Positions 17,208 through 27,776 of a stretch of DNA of 64,000 bases are shown here, piece after piece. The notes under the pieces are model-generated. The model was given only the letters and a program-made list of their open reading frames with translations, did not search any database and was not told where the DNA came from. Positions within the stretch are counted from its first letter, which is position 1. The number at the start of each line of letters is the position of its first letter. A program made the position numbers and the translations under genes. Origin of the DNA: Oscillatoriales cyanobacterium (GTDB lineage Bacteria; Cyanobacteriota; Cyanobacteriia; Cyanobacteriales; Laspinemataceae); contig JAABRM010000022.1 of NCBI GenBank assembly GCA_011390955.1, positions 1 to 64,000 of the forward strand, read 5' to 3'.

Positions 17208-18422
17208 ATGTCACCGAATTTTGGCTTGAAAATTGCCCCCGCTCCCATGTCCGAGCAAATTAATATTGTCGATTTAATTGACAGCTATTTTACCGCTTAC
17301 AACTCTGCGCGTTTGCGGGAAATTTGCCATTTGCTCCAGCAAAAAGTCTTTCGCGAAGGTGTCACCGTCGGGCTGAGTCTGTCTGGTGCGATGACTCCAG
17401 CGGGTTTTGGAGTTTCTACCTTAGCTCCCTTGATTCGTCACGGTTTTATTGACTATATCATTAGCACTGGGGCGAATCTGTATCACGATATTCATTATGG
17501 CTTGGGTTTAAGCCTGTATAGTGGCAATCCATTTACGGATGATATCAAGCTGCGGCAAAGCGGACAGATTCGGATTTATGACATTATCTTTGATTACGAT
17601 GTCTTGCTAGAAACCGATGCATTTATTCGTCGCTTGCTGATGTCTGAATCTTTCCAAAAACGGATGGGAACTGCTGAGTTTCACTATCTGTTAGGCAAGT
17701 ATATCTGGGAAACCGAGAAACAATTAGGCATTAAAAATTCTTGCTTGTTGGCTACGGCTTATGAATGTGGCGTACCGATTTATACTTCCTCTCCTGGGGA
17801 TAGTTCTATTGGGATGAATGTGGCAGCAGTGGCTTTAGAAGGTTCTCAGTTGATTATCGATCCTGCGGTGGATGTGAACGAAACCGCCGCGATCGCCTAC
17901 TCAGCGCGGGAAACGGGCACGAATGTCCCTGGTAAAAGTGCCGCGTTAATTCTCGGTGGTGGCAGTCCGAAGAACTTCCTGCTGCAAACCCAGCCGCAAA
18001 TTCACGAAGTGCTGGGTCTGGAAGAACGGGGTCACGACTATTTTATCCAAGTCACTGATGCACGTCCAGATACCGGAGGTCTGTCTGGTGCAACTCCGAG
18101 TGAAGCGGTAAGCTGGGGCAAGGTAGATCCCCATGAATTGCCGAATACGGTGGTTTGCTACACCGACAGCACGATCGCTTTACCGTTGATGACCGCGTAT
18201 GTGATGCATCAATGCGCCCCTCGTCCCCTGAAGCGTCTTTACGATCGCCGCCCGGAAATGGTGACTAAGCTGAAATTGGATTATCTGATGGCTAAGGCTG
18301 AACAGGCGAAAAAGCAAGAATCCCCAGAAAAATCTTTGGCCAAAGTTCTGCAAAATGGACACAGACCGAAACAGGTCGCCACTTATCCCTGCGGAACCCC
18401 CATCTACAATGGTCATACCTAG
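17208..18422 (+). CDS. Deoxyhypusine synthase family protein (homospermidine-synthase-like annotation in cyanobacteria)
   Basis: NAD-dependent enzyme family that transfers a 4-aminobutyl group from spermidine; since bacteria lack eIF5A, bacterial members are thought to work on polyamines. From ATG 17208 the product is 404 aa. Seen: [19 protein letters not shown] (cofactor/active-site region), [35 protein letters not shown], and [19 protein letters not shown], where the Lys of SWGK corresponds to the catalytic lysine. GTG 17142 would add 22 non-conserved residues; TGAGGTTGA just before 17208 favours the shorter form. A clear terminator follows. Substrate not determinable here. Confidence 0.88.
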   Translation: MSPNFGLKIAPAPMSEQINIVDLIDSYFTAYNSARLREICHLLQQKVFREGVTVGLSLSGAMTPAGFGVSTLAPLIRHGFIDYIISTGANLYHDIHYGLGLSLYSGNPFTDDIKLRQSGQIRIYDIIFDYDVLLETDAFIRRLLMSESFQKRMGTAEFHYLLGKYIWETEKQLGIKNSCLLATAYECGVPIYTSSPGDSSIGMNVAAVALEGSQLIIDPAVDVNETAAIAYSARETGTNVPGKSAALILGGGSPKNFLLQTQPQIHEVLGLEERGHDYFIQVTDARPDTGGLSGATPSEAVSWGKVDPHELPNTVVCYTDSTIALPLMTAYVMHQCAPRPLKRLYDRRPEMVTKLKLDYLMAKAEQAKKQESPEKSLAKVLQNGHRPKQVATYPCGTPIYNGHT

Positions 18423-18466
18423 CGTTGTGATTCAGTAATTTCGTTCGTAATTTCGATCTAAATCAG

Positions 18467-18498
18467 CCCTCTTGTCTGAAGATAAGAGGGTTTATTTT
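18467..18498 (+). terminator. Rho-independent terminator after the DHS-like gene
   Basis: CCCTCTT (18467-18473), 10-nt loop, AAGAGGG (18484-18490), then TTTATTTT. 45 bp after the stop codon. Confidence 0.8.
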
Positions 18499-18519
18499 GT
18501 GATTTTGTTAACAAGGGGA

Positions 18520-18632
18520 ATAATTGATAATTGATAATTAACAATTAACAATTATCAATTGACAATTAAAAATAATTGTCAATTATCAATTGTCAATTAT
18601 CAATTATCAATTATCAATTATCAATTATTCCC
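18520..18632. repeat. AATTGAT/ATCAATT heptamer repeats, both orientations
   Basis: ATAATTGATAATTG units switch to AATTATCAATTGTC and ATCAATT units, giving an AT-rich inverted arrangement like that at 3552-3608. It fills the spacer before the phosphate permease. Confidence 0.75.
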
Positions 18633-18687
18633 TGTTGCCTTATGAGTAGTATTGTGCTGAACAGTAGAAGCTTTGGAATTGATAAAT

Positions 18688-20052
18688 ATGACGTTAGATT
18701 TTTTGACTTTATCGTTGCCAATTTTGCCAATTTTGCCAATTTTATTGTTAGGGATTTTAGCCTTTTATGTGGCGGCGAATTTGGGCGCTAATGATGTGGC
18801 TAATTCAATGGGTACTTCGGTGGGTTCCAAGGCTTTAACCCTAGGACAAGCGTTGATCGTGGCGGGGATTTTGGAGTTTACCGGGGCGACGATCTTTGGT
18901 CATGGGGTGGCGGAAACTTTGGCGACCCAAGTGGTAAATCCCCGGTTTTTTGTGGGTCAACCCCAAGTGTTGTTATTGGGGATGGTGTCGGTGATGGTTG
19001 CTTGTGGTTTGTGGCTGCAAATTGCTACCAGTTTCGGTTTGCCAGTGTCTTCCTCTCATGGGGTGGTGGGGGCTTTGGCTGGGTTTATCTGGGTGGCGGC
19101 TGGTTTTCAAGCAGTAGACTGGCAAACTATTGGGGTGATTTCTGTGACTTGGTTGGTGACACCGTTGGTGAGTGGGGCGATCGCTGCGGGTTTTTATGGG
19201 GTAGTGAAATATTCGATTTTAGATCGTGGGGCACCGATGCAACAATTGCAAGAATGGACTCCTTGGTTAAGTGCGGCGTTGTTTGGCATTTTTGGGGCGA
19301 TCGCGCTGCCGAAAGTCGCCGCACCTGTGAATCATTGGATCGGCGATCGATTTGGTGTAATTTTACCGCCCCAAGATTTACCTTTACTGTTAGGAACGGT
19401 GGCCGCTGTCACCCTGACGGTGATGATTTGGCGTAGTGCTGAAGCCGGGAAAAATATAGATAATAATATAGATCATAATTTAGATAATAATTTAGATAAT
19501 AGTTTAGAGAAAGATGGCAAAAATGCCAGTGCTAATCGGTGGTTAGTCGAGAAACAATTGGCCAAATTTCAGGTGATCAGTGCTTGCTTTGTGGCGTTTG
19601 CTCACGGGTCGAATGATGTGGGAAATGCGATCGCGCCTTTAGCGGCCATATCCTATATTTTGCGAACCGGAGAAATCCCAGGGGCTAATTTTTATATTCC
19701 GGTATGGATTTTAATCCTCGGTGGTGCGGGGATTGTCACCGGGTTAGCAATTTGGGGCAAAAACGTGATTACCACCGTGGGAGAAAAGATTATTTCTTTG
19801 CAGCCTAGTGGCGGATTTTGTGCGGAATTAGCCACAGCAACCACCGTATTAATTGCCTCCCGTTTAGGCTTGCCGGTGTCCACTTCTCATGCTTTAGTTG
19901 GTGGAGTAGTCGGCATTGGTTTAGTGCAGAACTTTCGGTCAATTCGTTTAGAAACTATGCGATCGATTATCTTGGCTTGGTTGATTACTGTCCCAGTGTC
20001 AGCGGTGTTAGGTGCGGCAATTTTTTGGGTGTTAAATTGGTTAATTTATTAG
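18688..20052 (+). CDS. Inorganic phosphate transporter, PiT family
   Basis: Low-affinity phosphate (metal-phosphate) symporter of the plasma membrane, 454 aa with about ten hydrophobic segments. Both copies of the PiT signature are present: NLGANDVANSMGTSVGSKAL near the N-terminus and HGSNDVGNAIAPLAAISYIL in the second half, with inverted internal duplication GLPVSSSHGVVGA and GLPVSTSHALVGG. The central cytoplasmic loop holds an Asn/Asp-rich repeat (NIDNNIDHNLDNNLDNSLE). ATG 18688 is chosen over TTG 18673. No partner Pit accessory gene adjoins it. Confidence 0.92.
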   Translation: MTLDFLTLSLPILPILPILLLGILAFYVAANLGANDVANSMGTSVGSKALTLGQALIVAGILEFTGATIFGHGVAETLATQVVNPRFFVGQPQVLLLGMVSVMVACGLWLQIATSFGLPVSSSHGVVGALAGFIWVAAGFQAVDWQTIGVISVTWLVTPLVSGAIAAGFYGVVKYSILDRGAPMQQLQEWTPWLSAALFGIFGAIALPKVAAPVNHWIGDRFGVILPPQDLPLLLGTVAAVTLTVMIWRSAEAGKNIDNNIDHNLDNNLDNSLEKDGKNASANRWLVEKQLAKFQVISACFVAFAHGSNDVGNAIAPLAAISYILRTGEIPGANFYIPVWILILGGAGIVTGLAIWGKNVITTVGEKIISLQPSGGFCAELATATTVLIASRLGLPVSTSHALVGGVVGIGLVQNFRSIRLETMRSIILAWLITVPVSAVLGAAIFWVLNWLIY

Positions 20053-20134
20053 ACAATTCTGGCAAAATTATAAAAAACCCCCCTTAAAAATGGGGGGTGG
20101 GGGGATCGATCCGGTATGAAAGCCAGAATTGTCT
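20051..20134. terminator. 13-bp inverted repeat enclosing a GC-rich hairpin
   Basis: AGACAATTCTGGC (20051-20063) and GCCAGAATTGTCT (20122-20134) bracket CCCCCCTTAAAAATGGGGGG (20078-20097) and a G-run. It starts inside the stop codon region of the permease gene and lies between converging genes, so a terminator role is likely; the nested form also looks like a small mobile repeat. The CCCCCCTTTNAAAGGGGGG core recurs at 41528-41546. Confidence 0.55.
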
Positions 20135-20174
20135 ATGATCGGAATGATTTAGAACCGCTATATAAGAGCATCAT

Positions 20175-21269
20175 TTAAGTGGCAATAATATGTAAATCGA
20201 TCTCCTTAATTTGTCTGATTAAACGTTGTATAATTGACCCGTATAGAAATAGTTTCCACCGGGATTGCTGGGTTTGTCCAATCACAATTTGTGTAATATA
20301 ATATTCTTGGGCAATTTGAGCGATCGCTTTGACGACATCAGGACTTGATAAGCGTAAAAATTCTCCGCCCAATTCTTGAGTCAACCGTTCACACATTTCG
20401 ATATAGAGGCTTTCCTCTTTCGTTAAAAACCGTTCAGGATGGGAGACAAATAAAACATAAAGTTTTCCTTTGAGTTGACTGACTAACCGAGCCCCTCGTC
20501 GGATCAGTCGAGAGGAATGAGGATTTGTGGAAATCGTGACTAAAATTCGTTCTTGAATGCTATTAAAACCTGTTGTTCCTAATTCATCTTCCGTGACATC
20601 TTCCAAATTATCCGCAACTTCCCGCAGGGCTAATTCCCGCAAAGAGATTAAATTGCGATATTGGAAAAAGTTGCTTAAAGATTGTTCTATTTTATGAACA
20701 TCATAGATTTTGCCGTCTTGTAGCCTTTCTTGGAGAATTTCCGGGGTTATATCGACTACCACGACTTCATCCGCTTCATCCAACAGGCGATCGGGGATAC
20801 GTTCTCTAACGACGACTCCAGTAATTTTAGTGACTACATCTTTCAGGCTTTCTAAATGTTGAATATTGACCGTAGAAAAAACATCTAGCCCTGATTCTAG
20901 GATGTATTCTACATCTTGGTAGCGTTTGGAGCGCACAGAACCAGGTACATTAGTATGTGCGAGTTCATCCACTAAGACCAATTGGGGCGATCGGGCTAAA
21001 ATTCCCTCAACATTCATTTCTTTAAGGCGTTTATCAAGATAATTCACCGCCGATAAAGGAATTCGTTCTAACCCCTCTGCTTGTTGTGCTGTTTCTTCAC
21101 GATTATGGGTTTCTAGCAAGCCAATCACGACATCAATGCCCTCTTGTTTGAGAGCTTTTGCATCTTGAAGCATTCGGTAAGTTTTACCCACACCGGGAGC
21201 CATGCCGATATAAATACGGTGTTTTCCTTGATGAGATGGGGAAAAAAAACCGTGACTTGAATTAATCAT
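20175..21269 (-). CDS. kdpD: Truncated KdpD: sensor/USP domains without histidine kinase
   Basis: 364 aa, against about 900 for full-length KdpD. It contains the KdpD domain with Walker A GMAPGVGKT (22-30) and Walker B VLVDELAHTN (98-107), and a universal-stress-protein domain (about 240-364). The four membrane helices, GAF and histidine kinase regions are absent and the frame ends cleanly, so this is a domain-reduced form of the kind known from Anabaena kdp operons, not a fresh truncation. It follows kdpC by 8 bp. It probably senses K+ or nucleotide state and must act through another kinase. Confidence 0.93.
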   Translation of the reverse strand: MINSSHGFFSPSHQGKHRIYIGMAPGVGKTYRMLQDAKALKQEGIDVVIGLLETHNREETAQQAEGLERIPLSAVNYLDKRLKEMNVEGILARSPQLVLVDELAHTNVPGSVRSKRYQDVEYILESGLDVFSTVNIQHLESLKDVVTKITGVVVRERIPDRLLDEADEVVVVDITPEILQERLQDGKIYDVHKIEQSLSNFFQYRNLISLRELALREVADNLEDVTEDELGTTGFNSIQERILVTISTNPHSSRLIRRGARLVSQLKGKLYVLFVSHPERFLTKEESLYIEMCERLTQELGGEFLRLSSPDVVKAIAQIAQEYYITQIVIGQTQQSRWKLFLYGSIIQRLIRQIKEIDLHIIAT

Positions 21270-21277
21270 TGGACAAT

Positions 21278-21853
21278 TTAGTTGAATTGATCTAACGCTA
21301 AATTAAGTTGAAGTACATTCACCCCTGGTTCACCGAAGATGCTTAAAAATCTCCGATCTGTATGCTGTTTAATCAAGGTTTCCAGTTGATTAGGATCGAG
21401 GTTGCGGATGGCAGCGATTCGGGGGATTTGAAGTCGGGCAGATTCGGGGGTAATATGGGGATCCAAGCCAGAACCAGAGGCATAAACTAGATCGGCAGTG
21501 GGCTGAATTTGAGCTTTTTTGAGGTCAATAATTGTTTGTTTAACTCGCTGAATTAATTCAGGGTTACTGGGGGCTAAATTACTAGCACCAGAAATTCCCG
21601 TTGGTTGGGCATTTTCCCCTTCGCTATAGTTAATAGCACTAGGACGAGAAATGAAATAGCGATCGAACGTAAAAATTTGACCAATTAAGGCCGATCCAAT
21701 CACTGTTCCCTGATTATTTGTGATTAAACTGCCATTAGCTTGATAGGGAAAAACTGTTTGGGCGATCGCTATCATCAGGAAAGGATAAACGATCGCAGTC
21801 AGCACCCAGAGAATCAAGGTACTACGAATAGCAGTGATGATTTCTTTTAGCAT
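21278..21853 (-). CDS. kdpC: Potassium-transporting ATPase subunit KdpC
   Basis: 191-aa single-span subunit that stabilises KdpA-KdpB and affects ATP affinity. One N-terminal membrane helix (about 10-33) and the family motifs GSALIGQIFTFDRYFISRPS and YASGSGLDPHITPESARLQI. The ATG lies 3 bp after the KdpF-like stop codon, indicating a tight operon. Confidence 0.95.
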   Translation of the reverse strand: MLKEIITAIRSTLILWVLTAIVYPFLMIAIAQTVFPYQANGSLITNNQGTVIGSALIGQIFTFDRYFISRPSAINYSEGENAQPTGISGASNLAPSNPELIQRVKQTIIDLKKAQIQPTADLVYASGSGLDPHITPESARLQIPRIAAIRNLDPNQLETLIKQHTDRRFLSIFGEPGVNVLQLNLALDQFN

Positions 21854-21856
21854 AGT

Positions 21857-22099
21857 TTAAAATCGCTCCGGTTGAAAAATGACGACAAATAAGTAAATAG
21901 ATAAACTAAAAATGACTAGCAATAACAAACCAATTGCGTAGACCGTATCACGAGAGATTGCCTCTCTAGTCGCGGCATAAATAGCCGATGCGATGATGAG
22001 GTTAGAACAGAGTGCTAGGAAAAGGGAAATCGCTACGGTTTTTGGCGACCATTTCCTCAAATAAATTGGGCTTAATTGAGCTAGGTTAATTTTGTTCAT
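21857..22099 (-). CDS. Small KdpF/KdpG-like subunit
   Basis: 80 aa with two hydrophobic segments: TVAISLFLALCSNLIIASAI (about 20-41) and VYAIGLLLLVIFSLSIYLFV (about 53-73). The ending VVIFQPERF resembles the LLRPERF end of KdpF, the ~29-aa subunit that stabilises the complex, extended at the N-terminus. A gene in this place (between kdpB and kdpC) is called kdpG in Anabaena. It overlaps no neighbour and is 3 bp from kdpC. Confidence 0.75.
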   Translation of the reverse strand: MNKINLAQLSPIYLRKWSPKTVAISLFLALCSNLIIASAIYAATREAISRDTVYAIGLLLLVIFSLSIYLFVVIFQPERF

Positions 22100-22269
22100 A
22101 GTTTTAATTATTGGATATGAGGATATTTGAAAATAATGCGCCTTGGTGTAGGTTAAAAATTTCCAGCCATCAAAAACCGTTTTTTCTTGCTTGTCACCGC
22201 CATTTTTTTGTCTAAAAAAGGTAAACTAACCGGTTTATTTGGATGCTGTAACGATGCTTTGAGAGTCGA

Positions 22270-24381
22270 TCAACTGAGGCCAATGGCGGTAATTCCCAAA
22301 TCAATGATTTTAATGCCGATAAAAGGCGCAATAATGCCACCTAAGCCATAAATTAGAATGTTACGCTGCAACCATTGATTAGCAGTTAAAGGACGGAATT
22401 TGACTCCGGTGAGGGCAAGGGGAATCAATAAAGGAATAATGATAGCGTTATAAATTAACGCAGACAAAATGGCAGATTGTCCACTGGCTAAACCCATAAT
22501 ATTCAGGCTTCCTAGTCCTGCTGCGGCAAACATTGCCGGAATAATGGCAAAATATTTAGCAATATCATTGGCCAAGGAAAATGTAGTTAATGTCCCTCTA
22601 GTAATTAGTAATTGTTTACCAATTGTTACTAAATCAATTAATTTGGTAGGATCCGAGTCCAAATCTACCATATTGGCAGCTTCTTTGGCGGCTTGGGTGC
22701 CAGAATTCATGGCTAATCCTACATTTGCTTGGGCCAAAGCTGGTGCATCATTTGTTCCATCCCCGGTCATCGCCACTAATTTACCTTTTGCTTGTTCTTG
22801 CTGAATGACTCTAATTTTGTCTTCGGGAGTCGCTTCCGCAATATAGTCATCTACTCCGGCTTCTTTGGCAATTACTGAGGCGGTAATTCGGTTATCTCCG
22901 GTTAACATTACGCTGCGTACACCCATTCTTCTTAGCTGGTCAAAACGTTCTCGCATTCCGGGTTTAATAATATCTTTGAGATAAATTACCCCATAAACTT
23001 CACCATTTAATGCAAGACCTAAAGGGGTGCCTCCGAGATGAGAAACTTTTTCGTAAGCTAGATCGAGATCGTCTGTAAAATTCCCTCCTCTTGAGCGAAC
23101 AAAGCCTTTAATCGCATTAACTGCCCCTTTTCTAACTTCTGTCTCATCTGGTAAATTTGTGCCACTCATACGGGTTCTTGCGGAAAATTCGACGCCTTCG
23201 GCTTCATCTTTATTAAAATTTGTAGTTGCTCCTAATTTTTGGGCTAATTTAACGATCGATTTTCCTTCGGGGGTGACATCAAATAAACTAGCAGCAAGGG
23301 CAATTTGTGCGACTTCAAGTTGCGAATGACCACTCACAGGAATGAATTCTTCAGCGAGACGATTTCCTAGAGTAATTGTGCCCGTTTTGTCTAAAACTAG
23401 GGTGTTAATATCTCCACAAGCTTCTACGGCTCGTCCAGAAGTGGCGACTACGTTAAACTGGGCTACTCTGTCCATTCCAGCAATCCCGATCGCACTTAAT
23501 AATCCACCAATCGTCGTCGGAATTAAAGCAACTAATAAGGCGATTAAGGTGACAATACTCACCGGATTGCCTACATAATTAGCAATTGGGGGAATCGTGG
23601 CGACCACCACTAAAAATACTTGGGTTAAAACTGCTAATAATACAGTTAAGGCAATTTCATTGGGGGTTTTTGTTCTTTCTGCTCCTTCTACGAGGGCGAT
23701 CATTCGTTCTAAAAATCCTTTGCCCGGATCTGCTGTTACTTTGATGATTAATTCATCGGAAATTACTCTGGTTCCACCCGTGACAGAACTCGCTATATCT
23801 GAACCGGGTTCTTTCAAAACTGGGGCAGATTCTCCGGTAATTGCAGATTCATCTACAGAAGCGACTCCTTCTAATACTTCGCCGTCCGCAGGAATCATTT
23901 CACCGGCAATTACTTTTAGCCGATCGCCTTTACGCAATTCTGTAGAATTGACTTTTTCCGTTGAACCATTGGGGAGTAAACGATGGGCGATCGTCTCTCC
24001 TCTAGTGGAACGCAAGGAGTCTGCTTGTGCTTTTCCTCGCCCCTCTGCAACGGCTTCGGCGAAGTTGGCAAAAACAACGGTTAAAAATAGAATAATCGTC
24101 ACTAATCCATTAAATAGGCGTTGATTTTCTCCGGGAACTTGACCAAAAAGATCGGGATTAAGGGTTAACATTGCTGTGATGACTGTGCCCACCCAGACCA
24201 CAAACATCACAGGATTTTTCATGATAATTCGGGGATTGAGTTTCACAAAAGCATCGGCGATCGCTCTTTTGTACAATCCTTTGTTAGTGACTCGCTGTTG
24301 CTTTTTATTTTGGCGATGGCGAGAACGAGAGGGTTGATGGGGGAGTTTTGCTGGTTGGTTTGATTTTGGTTCCATACTCAT
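22270..24381 (-). CDS. kdpB: Potassium-transporting ATPase ATP-binding subunit KdpB
   Basis: P-type ATPase that drives K+ uptake by KdpA. 703 aa with basic cytosolic N-terminus, TGES loop (182-185), [13 protein letters not shown], the phosphorylation site DKTGT (Asp331), [15 protein letters not shown] hinge motif and seven or so membrane helices. Full length. The 170-bp gap to the KdpF-like gene is unusually long for the operon and shows no clear element. Confidence 0.97.
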   Translation of the reverse strand: MSMEPKSNQPAKLPHQPSRSRHRQNKKQQRVTNKGLYKRAIADAFVKLNPRIIMKNPVMFVVWVGTVITAMLTLNPDLFGQVPGENQRLFNGLVTIILFLTVVFANFAEAVAEGRGKAQADSLRSTRGETIAHRLLPNGSTEKVNSTELRKGDRLKVIAGEMIPADGEVLEGVASVDESAITGESAPVLKEPGSDIASSVTGGTRVISDELIIKVTADPGKGFLERMIALVEGAERTKTPNEIALTVLLAVLTQVFLVVVATIPPIANYVGNPVSIVTLIALLVALIPTTIGGLLSAIGIAGMDRVAQFNVVATSGRAVEACGDINTLVLDKTGTITLGNRLAEEFIPVSGHSQLEVAQIALAASLFDVTPEGKSIVKLAQKLGATTNFNKDEAEGVEFSARTRMSGTNLPDETEVRKGAVNAIKGFVRSRGGNFTDDLDLAYEKVSHLGGTPLGLALNGEVYGVIYLKDIIKPGMRERFDQLRRMGVRSVMLTGDNRITASVIAKEAGVDDYIAEATPEDKIRVIQQEQAKGKLVAMTGDGTNDAPALAQANVGLAMNSGTQAAKEAANMVDLDSDPTKLIDLVTIGKQLLITRGTLTTFSLANDIAKYFAIIPAMFAAAGLGSLNIMGLASGQSAILSALIYNAIIIPLLIPLALTGVKFRPLTANQWLQRNILIYGLGGIIAPFIGIKIIDLGITAIGLS

Positions 24382-24482
24382 ATTTTTAGGTTAATTAAGT
24401 AATTTTTAATGATGAATAGATGATGAATATCTTTGCCGATCCACGATCGCTTGGCATCCGATTCAATTTTTACGATTTTTTA

Positions 24483-26165
24483 TCATTGAGAACTTAAGTA
24501 AAACGCTTCGGCAATTGCTCCCAATGCTAAAACCGGCAGGAAAGTTAATGCCCCTAAAATCAGAATGATTCCGGCAGTAATACTGGTAAATAAGCCTGTA
24601 TCCGTTCTGAGTGTTCCTGTTGTCTCAGGAATCGGCTGTTTTTGTCGCATACTTTCTGCCAATAGCAATAAAGCAATAATCGGAATATAACGACCTAATA
24701 GCAAAGCAACGGTGGTAGTCAAATTCCACCAGAGGGTATTGTCTCCCAAACCTTCCAACCCTGAACCGTTATTAGCGGCGGCGGAAGCGTATTCATAAAC
24801 TACTTGAGAAACTCCACGAAATCCCGGATTACTGATACCTGATAAGATTTCGGGAAAGGCGATCGCAATTGCACTGGGAATTAAAACAGCGAAAGGATGA
24901 ACTAATAAGATAACGCTGGTGAGGATAATTTCTCGTTTTTCAATTTTACGTCCCAAAAATTCGGGCGATCGACCTACCATTAACCCGGTAAGAAACACCG
25001 TCAGAATCAAAAACACAAATAGATAAGCTGTGCCGGTTCCTTGTCCTCCCCAAACAATCTGCAAAAATAGATTAAATAGAGTGGAAAATACCCCTAACGG
25101 CATCAAAGAATCGTGCATTCCATTCACAGCCCCGCACATTGTTCCCGTGGTACTGATTGCCCAAAGTGCAGTTTGCGCCCAGCCAAACCGAATTTCTTTT
25201 CCTTCTAAATTTGCCTGTTGGCTGCCTAATAAATTGTTTACTAAAGGATTTCCTTGATATTCAGCGATCGCCGTCAGTCCTATTAATACAATATAGACGA
25301 TCGACACCATCCCAAAAATTAACCAAGCTTGTTTTTTATTGCCGATGATGACTCCATAAGTATAAATTAAAGCCGTCGGAATAGAGAGCATCAATAGGGT
25401 TTCGATTAGATTAGTCAAACCATTAGGGTTTTCCCACGGATGAGCCGAATTAATGCCAAAAAAACCACCGCCGTTTTCGCCTAATTGTTTAATACTTTCA
25501 AAATGAGCAACGGGTCCCCTGGCTAGGGTTTGGGTTGCGCCTTCTAAAGTAGTTAAACTCACCGGAGGTGCCAGAGTTTCAGGGACTCCTTGACTTAAGA
25601 GAATCATGGCACTAATCAGGGAAATTGGTAGCAAAATTCGAGTAATAGAACGGGTTAAGTCTACATAAAAATTTCCTAAGCTTCGTCCGGTTAAGCCTCG
25701 AATAAAAGCGATCGCAACAGCTAAACCTGTCCCGGCTGAAGTAAACATTAAAAAACCCAAAGCAAACATATGACTGCCATAGCTAAAGGTGGTTTCTCCA
25801 GCATAATGTTGTTGGTTAGTATTGGTGACAAAAGAGATCGCCGTATGTAGGGCTAAATCCCAATTAGGGGCAGGCAATTCGGTGGGATTTAAGGGTAAGT
25901 TTCCTTGAAAAAAGAAGATAAAAAAGACCAAAAATCCCATGACTGCATTACTAATCAGGATGCTTTTGGCATATTGCCATCCGGTCATTTCCCGCTGAGA
26001 ACTAACACCAGTCAGCGTATAAATTAGTTTTTCTATGGGTAATAAAATAGGATCGAATAAAGTGGGTTGCTGAAGATAGACTTGCGCCATGTAGTTTCCC
26101 AAACTAGGCACAATAATCAGCACCAGCAGTAATGTCAGAGCAATTTGGATGAATCCAAAAATCAT
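24483..26165 (-). CDS. kdpA: Potassium-transporting ATPase channel-like subunit KdpA
   Basis: 560-aa channel-like subunit of the superfamily of K+ transporters, with four repeated pore loops: [44 protein letters not shown] and [11 protein letters not shown], and ten membrane helices. First gene of kdpABF(G)CD. Its divergent neighbour is a histidine kinase at 26679. Confidence 0.97.
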   Translation of the reverse strand: MIFGFIQIALTLLLVLIIVPSLGNYMAQVYLQQPTLFDPILLPIEKLIYTLTGVSSQREMTGWQYAKSILISNAVMGFLVFFIFFFQGNLPLNPTELPAPNWDLALHTAISFVTNTNQQHYAGETTFSYGSHMFALGFLMFTSAGTGLAVAIAFIRGLTGRSLGNFYVDLTRSITRILLPISLISAMILLSQGVPETLAPPVSLTTLEGATQTLARGPVAHFESIKQLGENGGGFFGINSAHPWENPNGLTNLIETLLMLSIPTALIYTYGVIIGNKKQAWLIFGMVSIVYIVLIGLTAIAEYQGNPLVNNLLGSQQANLEGKEIRFGWAQTALWAISTTGTMCGAVNGMHDSLMPLGVFSTLFNLFLQIVWGGQGTGTAYLFVFLILTVFLTGLMVGRSPEFLGRKIEKREIILTSVILLVHPFAVLIPSAIAIAFPEILSGISNPGFRGVSQVVYEYASAAANNGSGLEGLGDNTLWWNLTTTVALLLGRYIPIIALLLLAESMRQKQPIPETTGTLRTDTGLFTSITAGIILILGALTFLPVLALGAIAEAFYLSSQ

Positions 26166-26478
26166 ATCTGTTAAGCACTCAAGATAACCTCTGCTATTAA
26201 TTATGCTGATTTTTCTTGAGTTTGAAATCTACCAGGAAGAATATTTTTTTCTTAGATAAATTTTATATCGGGAGGATTACGGAGATATAGATTATGTTTC
26301 TGTTTAATATACTTACTGATATAGATCAACTATATCTGGTGATATACCCAGCTTAAATTACCAGCTTAAATTATTTTTGCTTATCTAACAAAAAAAGCAT
26401 CTGATGCGCTAAAACAGGATTGGGACTTACGCTGTCTCTAACAATGCTTAATCCTATATATCTGGAATGGTCGGCAAT
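26166..26478. promoter_or_regulatory. kdp upstream region
   Basis: The 513-bp spacer between kdpA and the divergent kinase gene. Next to the kdpA start, ACTCAAGA (26177-26184) and TCTTGAGT (26214-26221) form an inverted repeat able to fold in the kdpA leader. The middle (26265-26345) is AT-rich with repeated GATATA words. I see no known riboswitch. A large perfect inverted repeat follows at 26479. Confidence 0.35.
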
Positions 26479-26527
26479 GGGATCATTTAACTTTTGTAGG
26501 GCTTGCTTACAAAAGTTAAATGATCCC
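26479..26527. repeat. Perfect 20-bp inverted repeat, 9-nt loop
   Basis: GGGATCATTTAACTTTTGTA (26479-26498) and its exact complement (26508-26527) around GGGCTTGCT. Just outside, GGCAAT and AATGCC continue an interrupted pairing. Located midway between kdpA and the histidine kinase gene. It could be a transcription barrier, a regulator site or the remnant of a small mobile element. Confidence 0.75.
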
Positions 26528-26678
26528 TGGGTAATGCCCACCCCACAGATCATATTGAGGGGTCAGTCCTAGGTCGGTGAGTGATGTACTGATGACAGGT
26601 TAACCGCCCAAACCAGCCCATCTCTTGTTACAGATATTTTGATTTCATTAATCATGCGCTAAAAAATCTCAAAAAACC

Positions 26679-27776
26679 ATGAAAAACCATATTTCTCTGA
26701 TTGCCAATTCTGTTGAGAATTATTTACAAAAGTATTCCTGTTATGCTCTAATATTATCTATCTTTGCGGTAGTCATTATTTTGGAGTACAGTACACCTTC
26801 AGCCTATGTATTTGGCTATCTTTATACCGGAGCGATTTTACTCGCGAATACCCAGAAAAATCGTCATCTGGCGATCGGGGTGACGTTAGGGGCAGCGATG
26901 CTGACTTTACTCAATTTATTTATTCCCATTGGGAAAATTCACAATTTACCAACGGTGGCTAATCGGACGATCGCAATGATTGCACTTTTAGTGGCGGGTT
27001 GGTTGACTGTTCGGAATCGAATATATGAAGAAAAAATTGCCCATCAGCAAGCGCAAATTCAAGCACAAGAAAAACTTTTTCAGATTCGAGAAGATTTTGT
27101 TTCTACCCTCACTCATGACTTGAAAACCCCTTTGCTTGGGGCAATAGAAACTTTAAAATCTTTTCAAATGGGTCTATTTGGTTCCGTGACCCTAAAACAG
27201 CAAAAAGTTTTAGAAATGATCTGTCGTTCTCATCAATCTACTTTACAATTAGTAGAAACTGTTCTGGATATTTATCGCAATGACAATGATGGTTTAAAGT
27301 TAGAACAAAAACCCGTGAATTTACGATCGCTCTTAGAAGAGATTATCACCAGTGTCACTGATTTAGCTCAATCCCGTCGGATTCATATTAATGTTACCGG
27401 GGATAGACTGTGGGTGAGAGGAGATCCTTTTCAGCTTCACCGGGTTTTTGTCAATCTTTTGAGTAACGCTATTAATCACTCACCCAGAGGCAGTAATGTA
27501 GAAATTGTATTGGAGTCAAAAGGGGATGAACAACAGATTTTATTTATCGACAATGGCTTAGGTATTACTAAGGAAGAACTGCCCCAGTTATTTGAGCGAT
27601 TTTACCAGGGCAATAGCGATCGCCAAGCTAAAGGTTCAGGATTAGGACTTTACCTGAGTCGTCAGATTATTGAGGCGCATGGTGGTAAAATATGGGCAGA
27701 AAATCGAGCCAAAACAGGGGCAATTTTTGGCTGTCGTTTACCAGCTATTATTGAAAATATTTATGAGCATCTCTAA
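26679..27776 (+). CDS. Membrane sensor histidine kinase
   Basis: 365 aa. Four hydrophobic segments in residues 22-110 form a compact membrane sensor (DUF4118/KdpD-like four-helix arrangement), then a short coiled coil (AHQQAQIQAQEKL) leads to the H box STLTHDLKTPL (His146). The N box is HRVFVNLLSNAINHSPRG, followed by DNGLGIT and GSGLGLYLSRQIIEAHGG. It overlaps the next gene by 14 bp. Because the local KdpD lacks a kinase and the sensor layout resembles the missing part of KdpD, this pair may control kdp; that is inference. Confidence 0.9.
   Translation: MKNHISLIANSVENYLQKYSCYALILSIFAVVIILEYSTPSAYVFGYLYTGAILLANTQKNRHLAIGVTLGAAMLTLLNLFIPIGKIHNLPTVANRTIAMIALLVAGWLTVRNRIYEEKIAHQQAQIQAQEKLFQIREDFVSTLTHDLKTPLLGAIETLKSFQMGLFGSVTLKQQKVLEMICRSHQSTLQLVETVLDIYRNDNDGLKLEQKPVNLRSLLEEIITSVTDLAQSRRIHINVTGDRLWVRGDPFQLHRVFVNLLSNAINHSPRGSNVEIVLESKGDEQQILFIDNGLGITKEELPQLFERFYQGNSDRQAKGSGLGLYLSRQIIEAHGGKIWAENRAKTGAIFGCRLPAIIENIYEHL

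Noticed and set aside
18673-18687. TTG start for the phosphate permease
   Set aside because: ATG 18688 is five codons downstream and gives a normal N-terminus.
23597-24124. 175-aa frame antisense to kdpB
   Set aside because: Shadow frame over a well conserved gene, with no start signal.
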